64,000 nucleotides of DNA from Burhinus oedicnemus (taxonomy: Eukaryota > Chordata > Aves > Charadriiformes > Burhinidae): NCBI GenBank assembly GCA_008921705.1, contig VFFE01007622.1, positions 1,209,501 through 1,273,500 on the forward strand. Reading direction: 5' to 3'. How positions within the stretch are numbered: position 1 is the first letter of the stretch; the number at the start of each line of letters is the position of its first letter. Of the stretch, positions 34,620 to 46,500 are shown one piece after another. The notes below the pieces were generated by a model, which saw only the letters and a program-made list of their open reading frames with translations, was not told the DNA's origin and did no database searches. A program made the position numbers and the translations under genes.

Positions 34620-35760
34620 GTTTTTTGCCCCCTCTTTTCCTACTGAGAAGCTGTTTGAGACAGTTACTTCTCTCACAGTGAGAGCCCTTCTCCTCCTTTC
34701 ATATCCAATTTATGCCCATATCCAACTTATGGCTATCTGCTCTAGCATAAGCGCTGTCTATAAATGTGAACAATTCTTCTCCCCTGGTGCTTGTTCTCCC
34801 ACTCTGCCCGCCTGAAACCCCGAATGTATTTATAGAGAGGAATCGGATCCCTTCTCACTGCTCATTTTGCCAAGCTCAGCAAGACATATTCTCTTATCTC
34901 CTCTTTTCGCTTCCTCTGATCATCCGGATGACACTTCTCTGTACCTGTTCCAGCATGAATTCAGGCTTGCTGAACACTGATAACCTGAATGATGCCCTAA
35001 AATCTCAGCAGAATTTTACCCAGTGCCTTGTAAATATTTACTTATCGTTCCTGGAAATACGTGGCTTGCTACATGTCAGACTGCATTTACCTTTTTAATA
35101 ACTACTTCAGGCACGTGGCTCTTCCTCTTCTGTTGTTCATAGCAGATAAATTTTAATTTACAGCAGAAATTTCATCAACCTCTCAGTGCATGTCCCTGCA
35201 TTTTACGCTGTTAGATTTCATCCCATGTCTGTTACTAGGACATAACAATCATATAATTCTTCCTGAAGGATTTACTCTCTATTGAAAATGTCTCCCAACT
35301 TTGTCGTTAGCAAATTTCATTACCCCACTAGTCATTTTTTTGCACCAAGATAGCTAATGAAATTACTCAGTAGGACTGATTCCTCCAGTCCTATAATTTT
35401 GCTTATCAGCCCCAGCAGCAGTTTTCAACCCCAATACTATTCCTTTGGCATTTTATAGTGTTTACGTTAACCCTCATCTTCTCAAGTTTAACTAATAATT
35501 ATCTCGGTAATACCAAATCAAATGCTTTACCAAAGTCCAGGTTGATAAGATTTATTAGTTTTCCATTGTCTGCAAATGCAATTATCTTATCAAAGAAAGA
35601 TATTGGGCTAGTCTACATACAACATGCCTAGCTTGCACATTAACCCTTTTTCTGCTTCCCTCCATGTCTTTTGTTAATCATGGCTAATATTTGCTCTAAA
35701 AAGCCTGTAGATTTTGTGCTAAAAAGCCTGTAGATTTCAGTGATGGAGATTATTTAGTCT
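34620..35760 (-). repeat. Long ancient CR1/L3-type LINE fragment
   Basis: On + the reverse complement of an old CR1 is readable in order: tctctgtacctgttccagca, cagtgccttgtaaatattta, gttagatttcatcccatgtc, atgctttaccaaagtccagg and cttatcaaagaaagatattg. At about 1.1 kb it includes the end of the reverse-transcriptase region, heavily decayed with no usable frame. It may extend to about 36,100. Confidence 0.7.
35692..35738 (+). repeat. 23-bp tandem duplication
   Basis: ctaaaaagcctgtagattt occurs twice with a 23-nt period at the end of the old CR1 fragment, so one CR1 segment was duplicated after insertion. Confidence 0.85.
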
Positions 35761-36904
35761 TTAGAAGTGAAGGGTAAAGAGCTCTTGAGTGTTGTGGCGG
35801 TATTGCATGTGGTAATTTCCATATCCGTGCCCTTTAGCCCATTAAACTGTGCTGCCTCTGCTCCCTGGGGTTACATTTTCTTCCTTATGGAAATCGAAAC
35901 AACATATTCCTTTAGCTCTTAGCTATCTACCCTGCTGTTATTGCTGGTGATCCTTTCCTTTGTTTTCTTTGTAATCACCTAGCTATACCCCTTTTATTCT
36001 TGTTTTCCTCGCCTGTGCAGGTCTGATTTGTTTTGATTTTGAGCTGTACCCTTAATTTTGGATGTTTGAAGGATAGTTTTCTCTGTATATCACACCCTTC
36101 TCCTTTTTTCACTAGGCTTTCTGTGTATTCCTAAGATGTCCTGCACTGTCTGCATCACAGTTCACATCCTGTGTGGGCATACGGAGCCACGGGTAATGTT
36201 CTGCCTTATTTTCTCTGATCTCTTTGGAGAGAAGTAAGGTTTAGGGAGCCTCTTCTGTCTTGTGACTACTTGAAAACAAGGCAGAATATGAATTTTGCAC
36301 TCCCCGGGGGGTGGTGACCAGATAGCATCGCTCCTCGGCATCTCTAGGAATGGAGGTTTCAGGGTTTAGGGAAAGAGGAGCTGAAAATCGAGCTTTTTTT
36401 TGCTGAACCTTGGGGGCTGATGTCAGCAGGACTCAACAGCAAATGCTGAGTTTTCTCACCTGTGGAGCCATGGGTCGAGTTGAGGCTGGGGTAGGTCTGG
36501 AGTTTACAACAAGGGTTTCCAAGTTCAGCCTGGGTGCGCGAGAGGAGCCTGTCTGGTGGGAGTGTCCCCAGAAACCTTCTCCTGGTTGAGGTCTGCAGAC
36601 CATTAATAACCTACCACTTCACCTCACCTTACGCTGGGCAGCCTGGTGGATGGCATTAGCATCAAAATTACTCGTATCTCACTGGCCTCTTTGTTTTCCA
36701 CTGGAAAATTTTTGCACATAAGCTTTCCCTGAATTATATTCTAAATGGAAGATTTGCATGGTTTAAAGTATATATACATAAACACTAAATTATTGTATGC
36801 TTAATTACTTATAATTATAGGTAGTAAATAATAACTATTTATACTGAGGTAGCATGTAATATCTCAAAGCAGTTCGTCCAGGATGTTAGGTACAAATAAA
36901 TAAT

Positions 36905-36955
36905 GTCAGTTTATGTCCCCAAGAGCTGACAGTCCAAATTACTTACAGCTTTACA
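36905..36955 (+). repeat. Old interspersed-repeat segment
   Basis: gtccccaagagctgacagtc followed by caaatta resembles the segment at 30,100-30,165. This is probably the same ancient SINE/L3 family. Confidence 0.4.
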
Positions 36956-39234
36956 GCTTCCACACGGACTTCTTGCAGTCTGCTTTTACTGACTCATGAG
37001 GTCTAGAAAACAAATCAACAGTGAAGTTTTTACTCCACTCATTTTATTTAGTTGAGTTCTCTGCTGCAGGTTCTGATCAGATTATATAGCAAGAACTTTT
37101 TTTTCACACTTAAATTAGTTCTCCAAAAAGGTACTTAGCAGAAAATGAGACTGGATTTTAGCCCTATAGAAATCTACGTAATTCCAAGGAATTTAAGGAA
37201 TTCAAGCAGAACAGACTGAGAGGCCAATTGTAAACCATCTATACTCTTTAAGGGCTCTGTAATCCAATAGAGAAGCAACAGGACTATAGCAGAACTGAAA
37301 AATGCATTTGCCGGAAGAAAACAAGTGCTGGTAACTTAGAGTTAATTTTCTGTAAAATAGATGTCAAACCCCAAGCAACAGACCTACTAAGACTTTCCAG
37401 AATCCAAATATACCGACTCTGTAGGCAGCACAGGCTGCAACGAGAAGGAAGGATGTCATTTGGAAATTATGAAGTGGATGCAGAATTGATTACAGTGTGC
37501 AGATACAAGTAGGAGATTTGATAATGAGAATAGCTCAGTATCAGTATCCCACAAGCAGAGCTCAGGTAGAAACATCGCAGTCAAATTATGAAGGATAGGT
37601 TTGCCTACAAAAATTACCAAGTGCTTGGGCTTGGTTTCCAAACTGATCTTGTTATCATGATACACCTGGAAATGGCATTTGACTGAGATAACAAGCAGCT
37701 AAACATGATAATGGGGATCTACAGCAGATGGAGATATACTCATGTTGCCGTAGAAACCATGCAGGGAAAGTGTGTAGGAGTAAAGCATGGCACAGAAAAG
37801 CTTCTAGGAGAAGGGGCTAGTGACTGAATAACTGAATTCACTCAGTAGTTGTTAAGGTTAGTTGAGACATTAATAAAAACACATTTTCAGGAAATTGAGC
37901 ATCATGGAGGAAAGGAGTCCTATCAGTGAGCTGCAGAACAGTTGAAGGCAGCAACGCCACGTTGTGCCATAGGGTAGGGCAGAAAAAGTCTTTAGAGAAA
38001 GGCTGGAGATGGCCATGAGTCGGATGAAAAATCTAGGAAGCTCCTCAACCACAACCACAGTGCATCCTCCCCTTGTGTCTGCTGAGCACACAGTGGATGC
38101 AGGCTGGTGGTAAGAGGATGTGCTCTCCTTGGCCTCCTCTTCTCTCCCTGCAGCAGGTCCATACGTGCTTGGGAGGTGATCCAGCCCTGCTCATTCGGTA
38201 CCTGCTCTCTTTCCCCACGCGGAGAACCTGTTGGGTGGCCCCACAGTGCTACGGGGCTGACTCCTCAGTGATGGACTCGCACGTGGCTATGTTTATTGAA
38301 GAAGAACTCAGGCCTTGAGCACACAAATGTGTGGTTTTGAATTCCCCACACAAAGGGCTTGAGTAGAGGGCTGTCTGGAGGAAGTTTCTGTTTCACTCTC
38401 TGTTGGAGTGAGTAACACGGTGGAAAAGATCACCTTGAGCTCAGGGAGCGGCGTCACCCAGGGGCTGTTGAGGCAAAGCAGAAGGCGAGCCCTCCCATGG
38501 TGCAGAAGTTCCAGACAGAGGTGATGGGCTCCAGCCATCGCCCTTTGTGCTAGAACAGCTTGCACTCTGCCACAGTGGGTGGTGAGGCAATACCCTGAGC
38601 TCTCTGCCTGCTCACGAGTTGGAGAGAAAGGGGCAGGGAGGCGTCCCTGTGTTACTTGAGCAAGCAGAGGGCTGGCGCTTGGGGAAGACCCAGGACGCCC
38701 ATCCAGCTATCAGCAGAAGCTCCAGCAGGCTCCCGGATTAAAACCATGCGTGCTGCGCAGCTGTGTGAGGGCAAAGGGATTGAGACAAAGGGCTCATCGG
38801 TGCTGTGGCTAGAGAAATATAACTCTGGTCGTAACACTGTTATCTCCTGCTGCTGCTGGTGAGCTACCTCTCGAAGACAAGCTTTAGTCTGTGCGGGGAC
38901 TCGTAAGTCCCTGCCAAGTGTAAGTGCTTTAATCGTTCCCAGGTGGTGGGGCTGGGTGGTGGGCAGACTGTTGAGGTCTAAAAGGTAAAAGGCAACGTGA
39001 GCGTGCTGATCGCAATACGCTGGTGTGGAGAGGGATGGGGCTGCCCTGGTCTTTGCTCTCATGCGATGACTGCAGAGCCAGCATCACTTCTGCTTCTTTT
39101 GCAGTCCTGTGGCTGCATGATGAGGACAACAGCTCCAGGCTGTGGCAAGCCTCTCTCCACACAGAACCATTAAAGAAAAATGGCTCTACAAAGGCAGCAA
39201 CTCCAAAGAAGCTGCTCTGGAGGTAGATGCAAGG

Positions 39235-39530
39235 TCATAGAATCATAGAACGGTTTAGATTGGAAGGGACCCTAAAGATCCAAACCCCCTGCCCTGGGCA
39301 GGGACACTTCCCACTAGACCAGATTGCTCAAAGCCTCATCCAACCTGGCCTTAAACAATTCCAGGGATGGGGCCTCCACAACTTCTCTGGGCAACCTGTT
39401 CCAGTGCCTCACCACCCTCAGAGTGAAAAATTTCTTCATGAGATCTAATCTAAATCTACCCTCTTCCAGATTGAAGCCATTACCCCTCAGTCCTGCTCTT
39501 CACCAAGCTCCCAGGGCACGGTCCTTTCCT
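39235..39530 (-). repeat. CR1 LINE, 5'-truncated, intact 3' tail
   Basis: On + it begins with tcatagaatcatagaacgg, the reverse of the CR1 terminal repeat. Then follow ttggaagggaccctaaagat, cctcatccaacctggcctta, ctctgggcaacctgttccag and agattgaagccattacccct. This is the youngest-looking repeat in the window. Confidence 0.93.
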
Positions 39531-40424
39531 TAGAGGGGGCCTCACAGGGGGGGAGCTACTGGGATTACACTCCCGGCTTCCAGCCAGACTGAGCCTTTGC
39601 TGCTGCCTCAATTTACATTTCCACATCTGGATCATGTTGGGGTGACGTAATGCTGGATCCTGGAGCATGACTCAATGCAAAGTCACACCGAGTGCAACTG
39701 GAAATGGTGCCAAATGTGAGTGCGAAGGACCCAAATGGGTTGTGGGCTGGGAGGGAAACTTTGTAGGCAATGTGAGCTGCTGCCGCTGCCTGTGAGTCTG
39801 GTGCTTTCAGCTGGACTTGCATTACAGCAGAATACGATGTACAGGGATTGAGAGAGAAGAGCAGGCAAATTAGGAGATGGCTGACAGTGGCTGAAAATCC
39901 CAAATGAAAAAAGGTTCTGACTCATTAAGAGTACAGAAGGAATGATGAATAACCATTAAAAGCAAGCTGTCAAACAGAGCAGTGTTTCATACGCATGTTA
40001 AGTTACAGCAAAGCCACAGACCCAGTGACTCAGCCTATCTGTAAAGCTCCAAAATCAAGGCATTCTGTCAAATGATTGCTACAGTGTAAAATACTCTGGA
40101 GGCTGAAATAATTTGTATTACATTTACCTGACCTTACTGGCCATTTTCGCCTATGGTCAGGAGAATACAGTTGTGTGCTCCATACGTTGTAGGAGAAAGG
40201 CTGTTCTTTTAACCAAATTTCCTTTCTTGTTTTTGTGTCATGGCATATAGAGTTTCAGTAGGCACGTATCTTTTATTCTTAGTAAGAATAGGAAGTTCTT
40301 TCCTGTTCGTTATGTACAAGAGCCCAGAAAACATGAAATGTTCCCCTGACTATTAATAAATTCAAGTATCAGTTGCCTTGAGATATAATCTAACACTAAG
40401 AACCATCGATTGTACAATTAACAA

Positions 40425-40640
40425 ATGAAGATGTGGAGCACTATGAGCAACGTTATTTTTCTGGCCGTTTTCTCATTAGCTATCAGTTTTCTCAGTTCAG
40501 CAATGATTATGAAAAATGGCACTCCTTGTGCGGTAAAGGTAGGCTTCAATTCTGTCTTTCCTTCCCCAGGGTTGATGTCATTCCTCCGCATGCCTGTAGA
40601 GGATGCAGTTCCCTTAGCAGACAGAAGCACTAACTGCTAA
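40425..40640 (+). other. Small ORF with signal-peptide-like N-terminus (unproven)
   Basis: The 71-codon frame begins MKMWSTMSN, has a hydrophobic core VIFLAVFSLAISFL ending SSA, then an NGT glycosylation sequon and a Cys. A possible splice donor (GCG|GTAAAG) follows at once, so it could be the signal exon of a secreted protein. I do not recognise a family and found no matching downstream exon. It could be chance. Confidence 0.2.
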
Positions 40641-41800
40641 TCTTCTGTGGACCAGCTACCAGAGGAGGGCGCAGGTTTAAAACTACCTTAAACTTGGTGT
40701 TAGCCAAAGATAATTTTTAGATCAGGAAAAAAAAAACCCTGTCCAACTGACAAGGCAGTGGTAGAAAACTTGTATCATCATTTCTATTTTTAAAAAAATA
40801 AATTTTTCTTTGGCTCACAGGTGATGAAAAATATACTGGATTTTAGAGAGTTACTCTTTGAACATGGATAGATCTTGCTGCTCTGAAGAAATGATATTGA
40901 TCTGAAGAGGTGCTAAGCATGTATAGCCAGACTATAAGCTTCAGAAGAAATCAGCAAGAGTAATACATGGTTTTGATAAGAACCTGGACAGTTTCCTAAA
41001 ATTAACAGAATGATAAATTATGGCAAATTTCTTTTAACATGAGTTATAATAAAATACGATCCAATTCAGCTTGAAGCCATAATTGGGCCTACAAGGATTT
41101 GATTTGGCAAATGTTGATAAATGTATGTTAACCTTTTCACGCTTTCCTCCTCCAGATCTGCGACTGTTCCTGAGTTCTTCCTCCAGACTTAGAAACCACA
41201 GCAAGTGGCAAGGCTCAGGCAGGCTGCAGGCGGGCACTGCTGTGGGACCTCAATGCTCTCCCTCTGCTGCGCTTGCAAGGGCCAGGTTGGGACTTTGGTC
41301 ATTTTAAGCCATGAAATTATAACCGGGGAAGGAGACTGAGAGCAGTGAACCTGAACATAAGTGATAATTAGTAGCGACCATAAACTAAAGATAAAAAGCA
41401 GCTTGAACTGTAAGTCCTTAGCAAATGTGGTTAAGCTATTAGCCTTTCTACGCTATTATGCATTTTGTCAATGCCATCTTACGACAGCCTCTGGTATTGC
41501 GAGTGCAACACCTTTTTTAAAGAGAAAAAAGCAAATGCATGGAGGAAGCAAATCTGAGTTTACAGCCCTGTGCTCAGGGACCAGATGCTGAGGGGCTGCA
41601 GAAACAGGCGCTAAGGATCACTGCCCTGTCTTGGGTATTGGAGAAGTTCGAGGTAGAGAAACATGCACCCTACCAACGACTTGTGGTGGTTCTGAAAGGT
41701 CTAGCACAGGTGAAGCTATGTCTGTGTTGGGACTGGTTGTCCTCAAGCAGGGGGAAATGAAACACACAAGTGGAATTCTTGCCCAAGTTGTTTTTGCTTC

Positions 41801-41852
41801 AAAATTTCCCAGGAAAATTTCAGAGGAAAATTTCAGTGGAAAATTTCAGTGG
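41801..41852 (+). repeat. Four-copy 13-bp tandem repeat
   Basis: Four consecutive 13-mers of the form aaaatttc(a/c)(c/g)(a/t)gg occupy 41,801-41,813, 41,814-41,826, 41,827-41,839 and 41,840-41,852. The last two are identical. Confidence 0.9.
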
Positions 41853-43174
41853 TGTTGGCATGTGTTACGATACCATGCAATTCTATTGTATTTTCAATTA
41901 AAATGTCAAGCGACCAGCAGAGGACGAACTAACATGTTTGGAGGGCAAGAGTTCTGGCCAAAATTTTCTTCGATGGACGTGACTCTGTTTGCCTGTGGTT
42001 CCACAGGAGAAAAATGCAGCTGAAAAAGCCCTTCTTTTCCTGCAGTGACAAGCATGCTTCTAAAAAGGCAGAAGTGGGGGATTTTATGCCTGTGCAGTGG
42101 TAATGTATTATGTCTCTGTAAGAGAGATTATAGGTGTAGGTGTAGGCAGTCCTCGCCTGGAGTCTGTTAGCTGAGATTACGTGTGTGTGTGTGCTTGGCA
42201 AGGAGGGATGGATATGGGCTAATTTAGAGCCAGATTAAAGCTTATAAATATATTTTAAAGACATGATGCTCATAACGTGCTATCCTCATTTGATGGCCAA
42301 AGGCAAAGATGTTTTGAATATTATTGGGAAAGTGGGAACATGCTGGTAGGAGATGGGAAAGCCAGGGCAGCCTTCATGGGGTCCAAAGCTGCCACCAGGG
42401 GGGATGCTCTGGGTAAATAAAGTATTTGTCTGAAATATGTTCTCTTTTACATTTTTGCTTCTGTGTAGATTCTCACATAGGGCATTTTTAGCACCTTTCG
42501 TATAACAGTTGTTCACAATATTATAGATGTATAATAAAGAGCTGGATAGAGGAGGAGCGAGTTTGGATAAGATGGGATGTGGAGCAGAACCACAACCTCG
42601 CTAACCACGGCCGTGTCCGATTCTGCCCTCCTCTTCTTCAGGTGCTGATTGCTTAAAGCCAGAACAAGGATCCTCTGCCCCTGATTTTAAGAAATAACAC
42701 AGGTGCAGTCAATTTTAAGTTTTGGTGGTCCAAAGCCATGGCTGGTCTGAATCCATCATGACCATCACACAACAGAATCCATCTCTCCCAGTCAGCTCTG
42801 CTGTCATTATGTGAAGAAAAAAAAAACCTGCTTAGCTGTTGCCCATCTGCAGTAGGAAAAATAGGAGGAAAAATGTATTTCCTCTCGAGGCCTGCTGAAC
42901 GGACTGCTGAATTTGGCCCTGTTTTACGTGTCTCTGTGAACACTCAGTGAGATCCCAGCCAAGGGCTGTCATGTCCCTGCTCGTAACAACCTGTACACAA
43001 CACTGCTTGGATCCCTCAATCTTCTTATTCCTCTCTTTTTTTTTTTTTTTTTGGGGTGGGGGGCGGAGAACGCTTGTAGCCATGAGTTTAAAATGATTTT
43101 AAAGGGTTGCTATTGCTTTAAGCGCCGTAGTAGCGGAGAGCGGCCTAGCGTGGGCACTGCTGCCCGCACTAAAG

Positions 43175-43228
43175 ATGGCGGCGGCGCTGACCCGGAAGAG
43201 GCGGCCGGGCCGGGCGGCGGCGGGGTGA
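43175..43228 (+). other. Upstream ORF in OSBPL11 leader (17 codons)
   Basis: The ATG inside the YY1 motif opens MAAALTRKRRPGRAAAG and then TGA. It is translated only if transcription begins upstream of 43,175. A second uORF of 11 codons lies at 43,344-43,379. Confidence 0.4.
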
Positions 43229-43446
43229 GGGAGCGGGAGGGCGGGTTTCCCCAGCCCGCCACGGCCGTGCGGGGAGCCGAGCCCAGCCCAGCCCAGCCCA
43301 GCGGGTCGCGGGGGTGCCGGCAGCCGCCGCCATCGCAGCCCGCATGGGGCGGGCGCGGCCGGGCCCCGGCGCGGCCTGAGCGGGGCCGACGGGCCCCCTC
43401 CCCTGGGCCGGGGGTGCCCCGTGAGGGGGCGGGGAGCCGCGGCGCC

Positions 43447-43592
43447 ATGCAGTGCGCGGACCCCACGGCGGCCATGAAGGGGCCGGAGGGCGAGGGCAAG
43501 CCGGAGCAGCAGCAGCCGCCTCCGCCGGCGGCGGCGGGACTGAGCGGCGGCAAGAGCGGCGGCGGCCGCGGCGCCAAGGGCTGGCAGTACAG
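43447..43592 (+). CDS. OSBPL11: OSBPL11 exon 1 coding part
   Basis: It begins MQCADPTAAMKGPEGEGKPE, matching the MQ..EP..TMK..E.EGK pattern I recall for the human N-terminus, which selects the ATG at 43,447 over the in-frame ATG at 43,474. It ends GAKGWQY plus AG of Ser49 before GTGGGC. G at -3 gives an acceptable initiation context. Confidence 0.9.
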
Positions 43593-46500
43593 GTGGGCGC
43601 GGCGGGCCGGGGCGGGGGCGGCGGGCTGAGGGGAGGCGAGGCCGGGGGGCTGCGGGCCCCGGGAGCCGCCGGTTGCTGGACCCGGCCACTGGCTCTCCCC
43701 TCGTAGCGCCCTTTCGGCGGGGCAGACGGGCTGGGGCCGGCGGTCCGTCGTCTGCCCTGTTTTTCGTGGCTGTGTGTCGGCACAAAGCCCCGCGGCCGGG
43801 CTGCGGGCGGCCGCCGGGGATGGCGTGCCTTTGCTCCGTCCTTTCGGGTCTTCGTTTTTCCCTCGCAGAACGTGGAGACGGGATTAAAGGTGCTGAAGGC
43901 GCTCCCTCCCTGTCCAGCCTTTCCGAAAAGCGAAACTCTGAGCCGAGTTTTAGCTCGGTGTGTCCTCTTTGAGAAGTTCATGGCAGCCTTGGTATTTTAT
44001 TGATGCTTTTCTGTGCTGATAGCAAAACTCTGAGTACGCACGGAGTTTCTGTCTTATCTGACTGATTTTAAGAATGGCTGCGCTTAGCATAAACCGGGGT
44101 GATTACTCAGGTACAGAGGAAGGGAGCGGAGAAAGCGGGACAAGCTGAGCACATGGCATCAGTTTGAGATGGAGTCAAACTAAAATGCTTCCTTAGAATG
44201 ACCTGCCTGTGCGTTCGACAGATTTGGAGGTTTTCATGTACTTTTTTCTGATACGCTTTCTGGTTGAAAGAGTTTGTGCTCACACACTGATAGCGGGTTC
44301 TCTAAGGCATCGCTTGAGAGATTTCCGAATCTCTGCTTTTAGGTCTCTCATCCTTGACTGGAGTTGTGCCATGTTGCTGTTGAAAGTACTGCTGTTACGC
44401 GAAGTTTGCACACTTCTCCTTCAAATGGAGACTCTCCAAAGCCGTCATCTGCCAGCCCAGATGGACTGGCTTTCTGTTTCCTGCGTGCGGAGACAGCAAA
44501 ACCGGAGTGTGGTACATCTGTGTGCGCTGTGCGGGATGGAGGGCCATCGGATGGCGGAGGCAGATGAGCGCCCAGGCCCAGGCTGTGCCCGCACTGAGTG
44601 CCTGGTGATTTTTAATAGCTCAGTCATTGCTGAGAATCTGGGTCACGAGTAATTTACCTTTCTGTTGACTAGTACCGGAAGGAAAAGTGGTGATTTTAGG
44701 GCCATTATTTCAGGCTGTTAAATAGGAAAGCTTGTCCGATTTGGTTATTGGCTGTCTTATCTATTGTTTCCAGTTGCTTCTAAACTTTAAAAAAACCCCT
44801 CTGGATTCAAGTGTAATTATGAATTTTCTTCTGAAAGTGACCAAGCACTTACTCTCCGTGTCTTTCACATGTGTAATACAGGAGTCAGTTTGTGCAATCA
44901 AAATGGAAGTATTTTATATTTTTTTGTGGATTTGGAGGCAGTGGAAGGGATGAGATACCTGATTTGCCTGAACCCCTTTTTGCTATAGTATGTTTGAGAG
45001 GGTGGTCGCAGGTCAGTGCTGTGCAGTGAAATGTCGCTTTCTGAAATTACCCACCCAAGCGTTTTGTTTCTTCTTTCAGTGCTGTGGCTTGTAGGGCAAA
45101 AGTTGAACTGACTCTCTGAGTGATAGCCAGTTTGGTGGCTTGGCAGCTCTAAGCGGGAACTGTCCACGTTATTCCTTGCAGCTATCAATATCTGGTTTAA
45201 TTTGCTCTAATACTCTAGTACAAATCATTCTTTCTTTCTTTTTTTCTTTTCTTTCTGGGTCATTGGAACAAGTTTAATGTACTAATTTTGTTGGACACTT
45301 GAGGTACCTCGCTGTTAATCTGCTCTATTGGGAATCAATTATTTACTCCTACATTTGTCTCTATATTTAATTACCCACAAAATAGCACCTTTCCGCCCTG
45401 CCTCCCTAGGAAGTTCTCCTGGACAGGATGCTGTAGCTTAGTTTTCACTTTGTGTATTACTTCTACTGTAAAATATGTTTAACAAAAGAAAGACTCCTGT
45501 AATAATAAATCAGTGTCTAAAATAACGGAGTTTAGAAACAGATTTACTGGGAGCTTCTGGTGGATGTTTGATCTTTAACTTGTACAGCATGGAGCGTGAG
45601 CAATGCGTGGTCACGCAGCTTGGCAGAAGTAGGGTCCTGAAGTACTCACGCAGCATAGACTGCATCTGGTGCAGAAGTATAGCTCTGTATGTGGTGATGC
45701 ATCTTGTCAAAAGAGCTGTAGCATAGTTGTCAGACAAATGGGACAACAGGTACTTTATACTTTAATGCTCCAAATGGGGAATTACAACTATGGAAAAAAC
45801 CAAACACCTCTAGCATTGCTGGAACCTGAAGTAATGAAATCTGAATCTCTCAAAGAGGTGGAAAGCCACATATCCTTAGGATAAAGTGCCTGTCTAGAAA
45901 ACAAAGTCAAGCAGAAAGTCTAACTTTATATCTTTGTAGGGGAATAATAGGGAGATTTTTTAAACAGCTGTGATAGTTAGACCAAATGTTTATCATAGTG
46001 GAGGAGACAACCAGAGGCTGCCAGACACTTCAGATGATGTGGAGATACAGCTGAACCTCTTTGCAGGCTTTCTGCTTGTAGCCTGTGTACGATGAGTTTA
46101 GGCAGCCAGTACAGCAGTGCCTCCTTTGAAATTTGTAAGGGCTCAGTTTTTCAGGGGGCAGGAAGAGCTTTTTTTTTTTTTTTTTGACTTAGTAGAAGTT
46201 AAGAGTTCTTGAGAAACTGCCCTTCTAGACATCTGACAGGAAGTGATCTTGTTTGCTTGTGAATATATATTATCAGGGTCAGAGTGCATCTGAGAGCAGC
46301 CAACCCTCGGCTGCATTTTCCGGACTGGGGTCAGGAATATTGTGAATGTTAACTTGCAATTAAGTAGATAAAGAGAGCCTGAGAGGGTGTGCTTCACGCT
46401 AAACTCTTTATCCATGTTTTCATTTGGAGAAACAGTTACCATAAGGTGAGGCCTTCTGAATAACTTCAAATTATTAAAAGATAAAGTAATTTAAGATTAT

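Larger units (their letters stand above)
32131..43090. other. Intergenic region between GPD1L2 and OSBPL11
   Basis: The two genes are divergent and their start codons are 11.7 kb apart. I find no exon set that joins to a known protein. The contents I can support are CR1/L3 remnants (34,620-35,760), a CR1 (39,235-39,530), a 13-bp tandem repeat (41,801-41,852), short repeats and one signal-peptide-like ORF at 40,425. Regulatory elements may be present but are not recognisable by eye. Confidence 0.7.
43120..43830. promoter_or_regulatory. OSBPL11: CpG island promoter of OSBPL11
   Basis: A very GC/CpG-rich block spans the probable start site, leader and first coding exon. It contains a YY1-type AAGATGGCGGC (43,172-43,182) and an ETS-type CCGGAAG (43,192-43,198), a pair typical of TATA-less housekeeping promoters. 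Five CCCAG units lie at about 43,276-43,301. The start site is probably just upstream of 43,172. Confidence 0.85.

Noticed and set aside
39227..39668. Frames over the CR1 copy
   Set aside because: The stretch is the 3' end of a reversed, 5'-truncated CR1; no reverse-transcriptase frame is present.
43051..43981. Long frames on both strands over the OSBPL11 CpG island (up to 270 codons)
   Set aside because: Same GC-content artefact. Only 43,447-43,592 continues in frame into the PH-domain exons.
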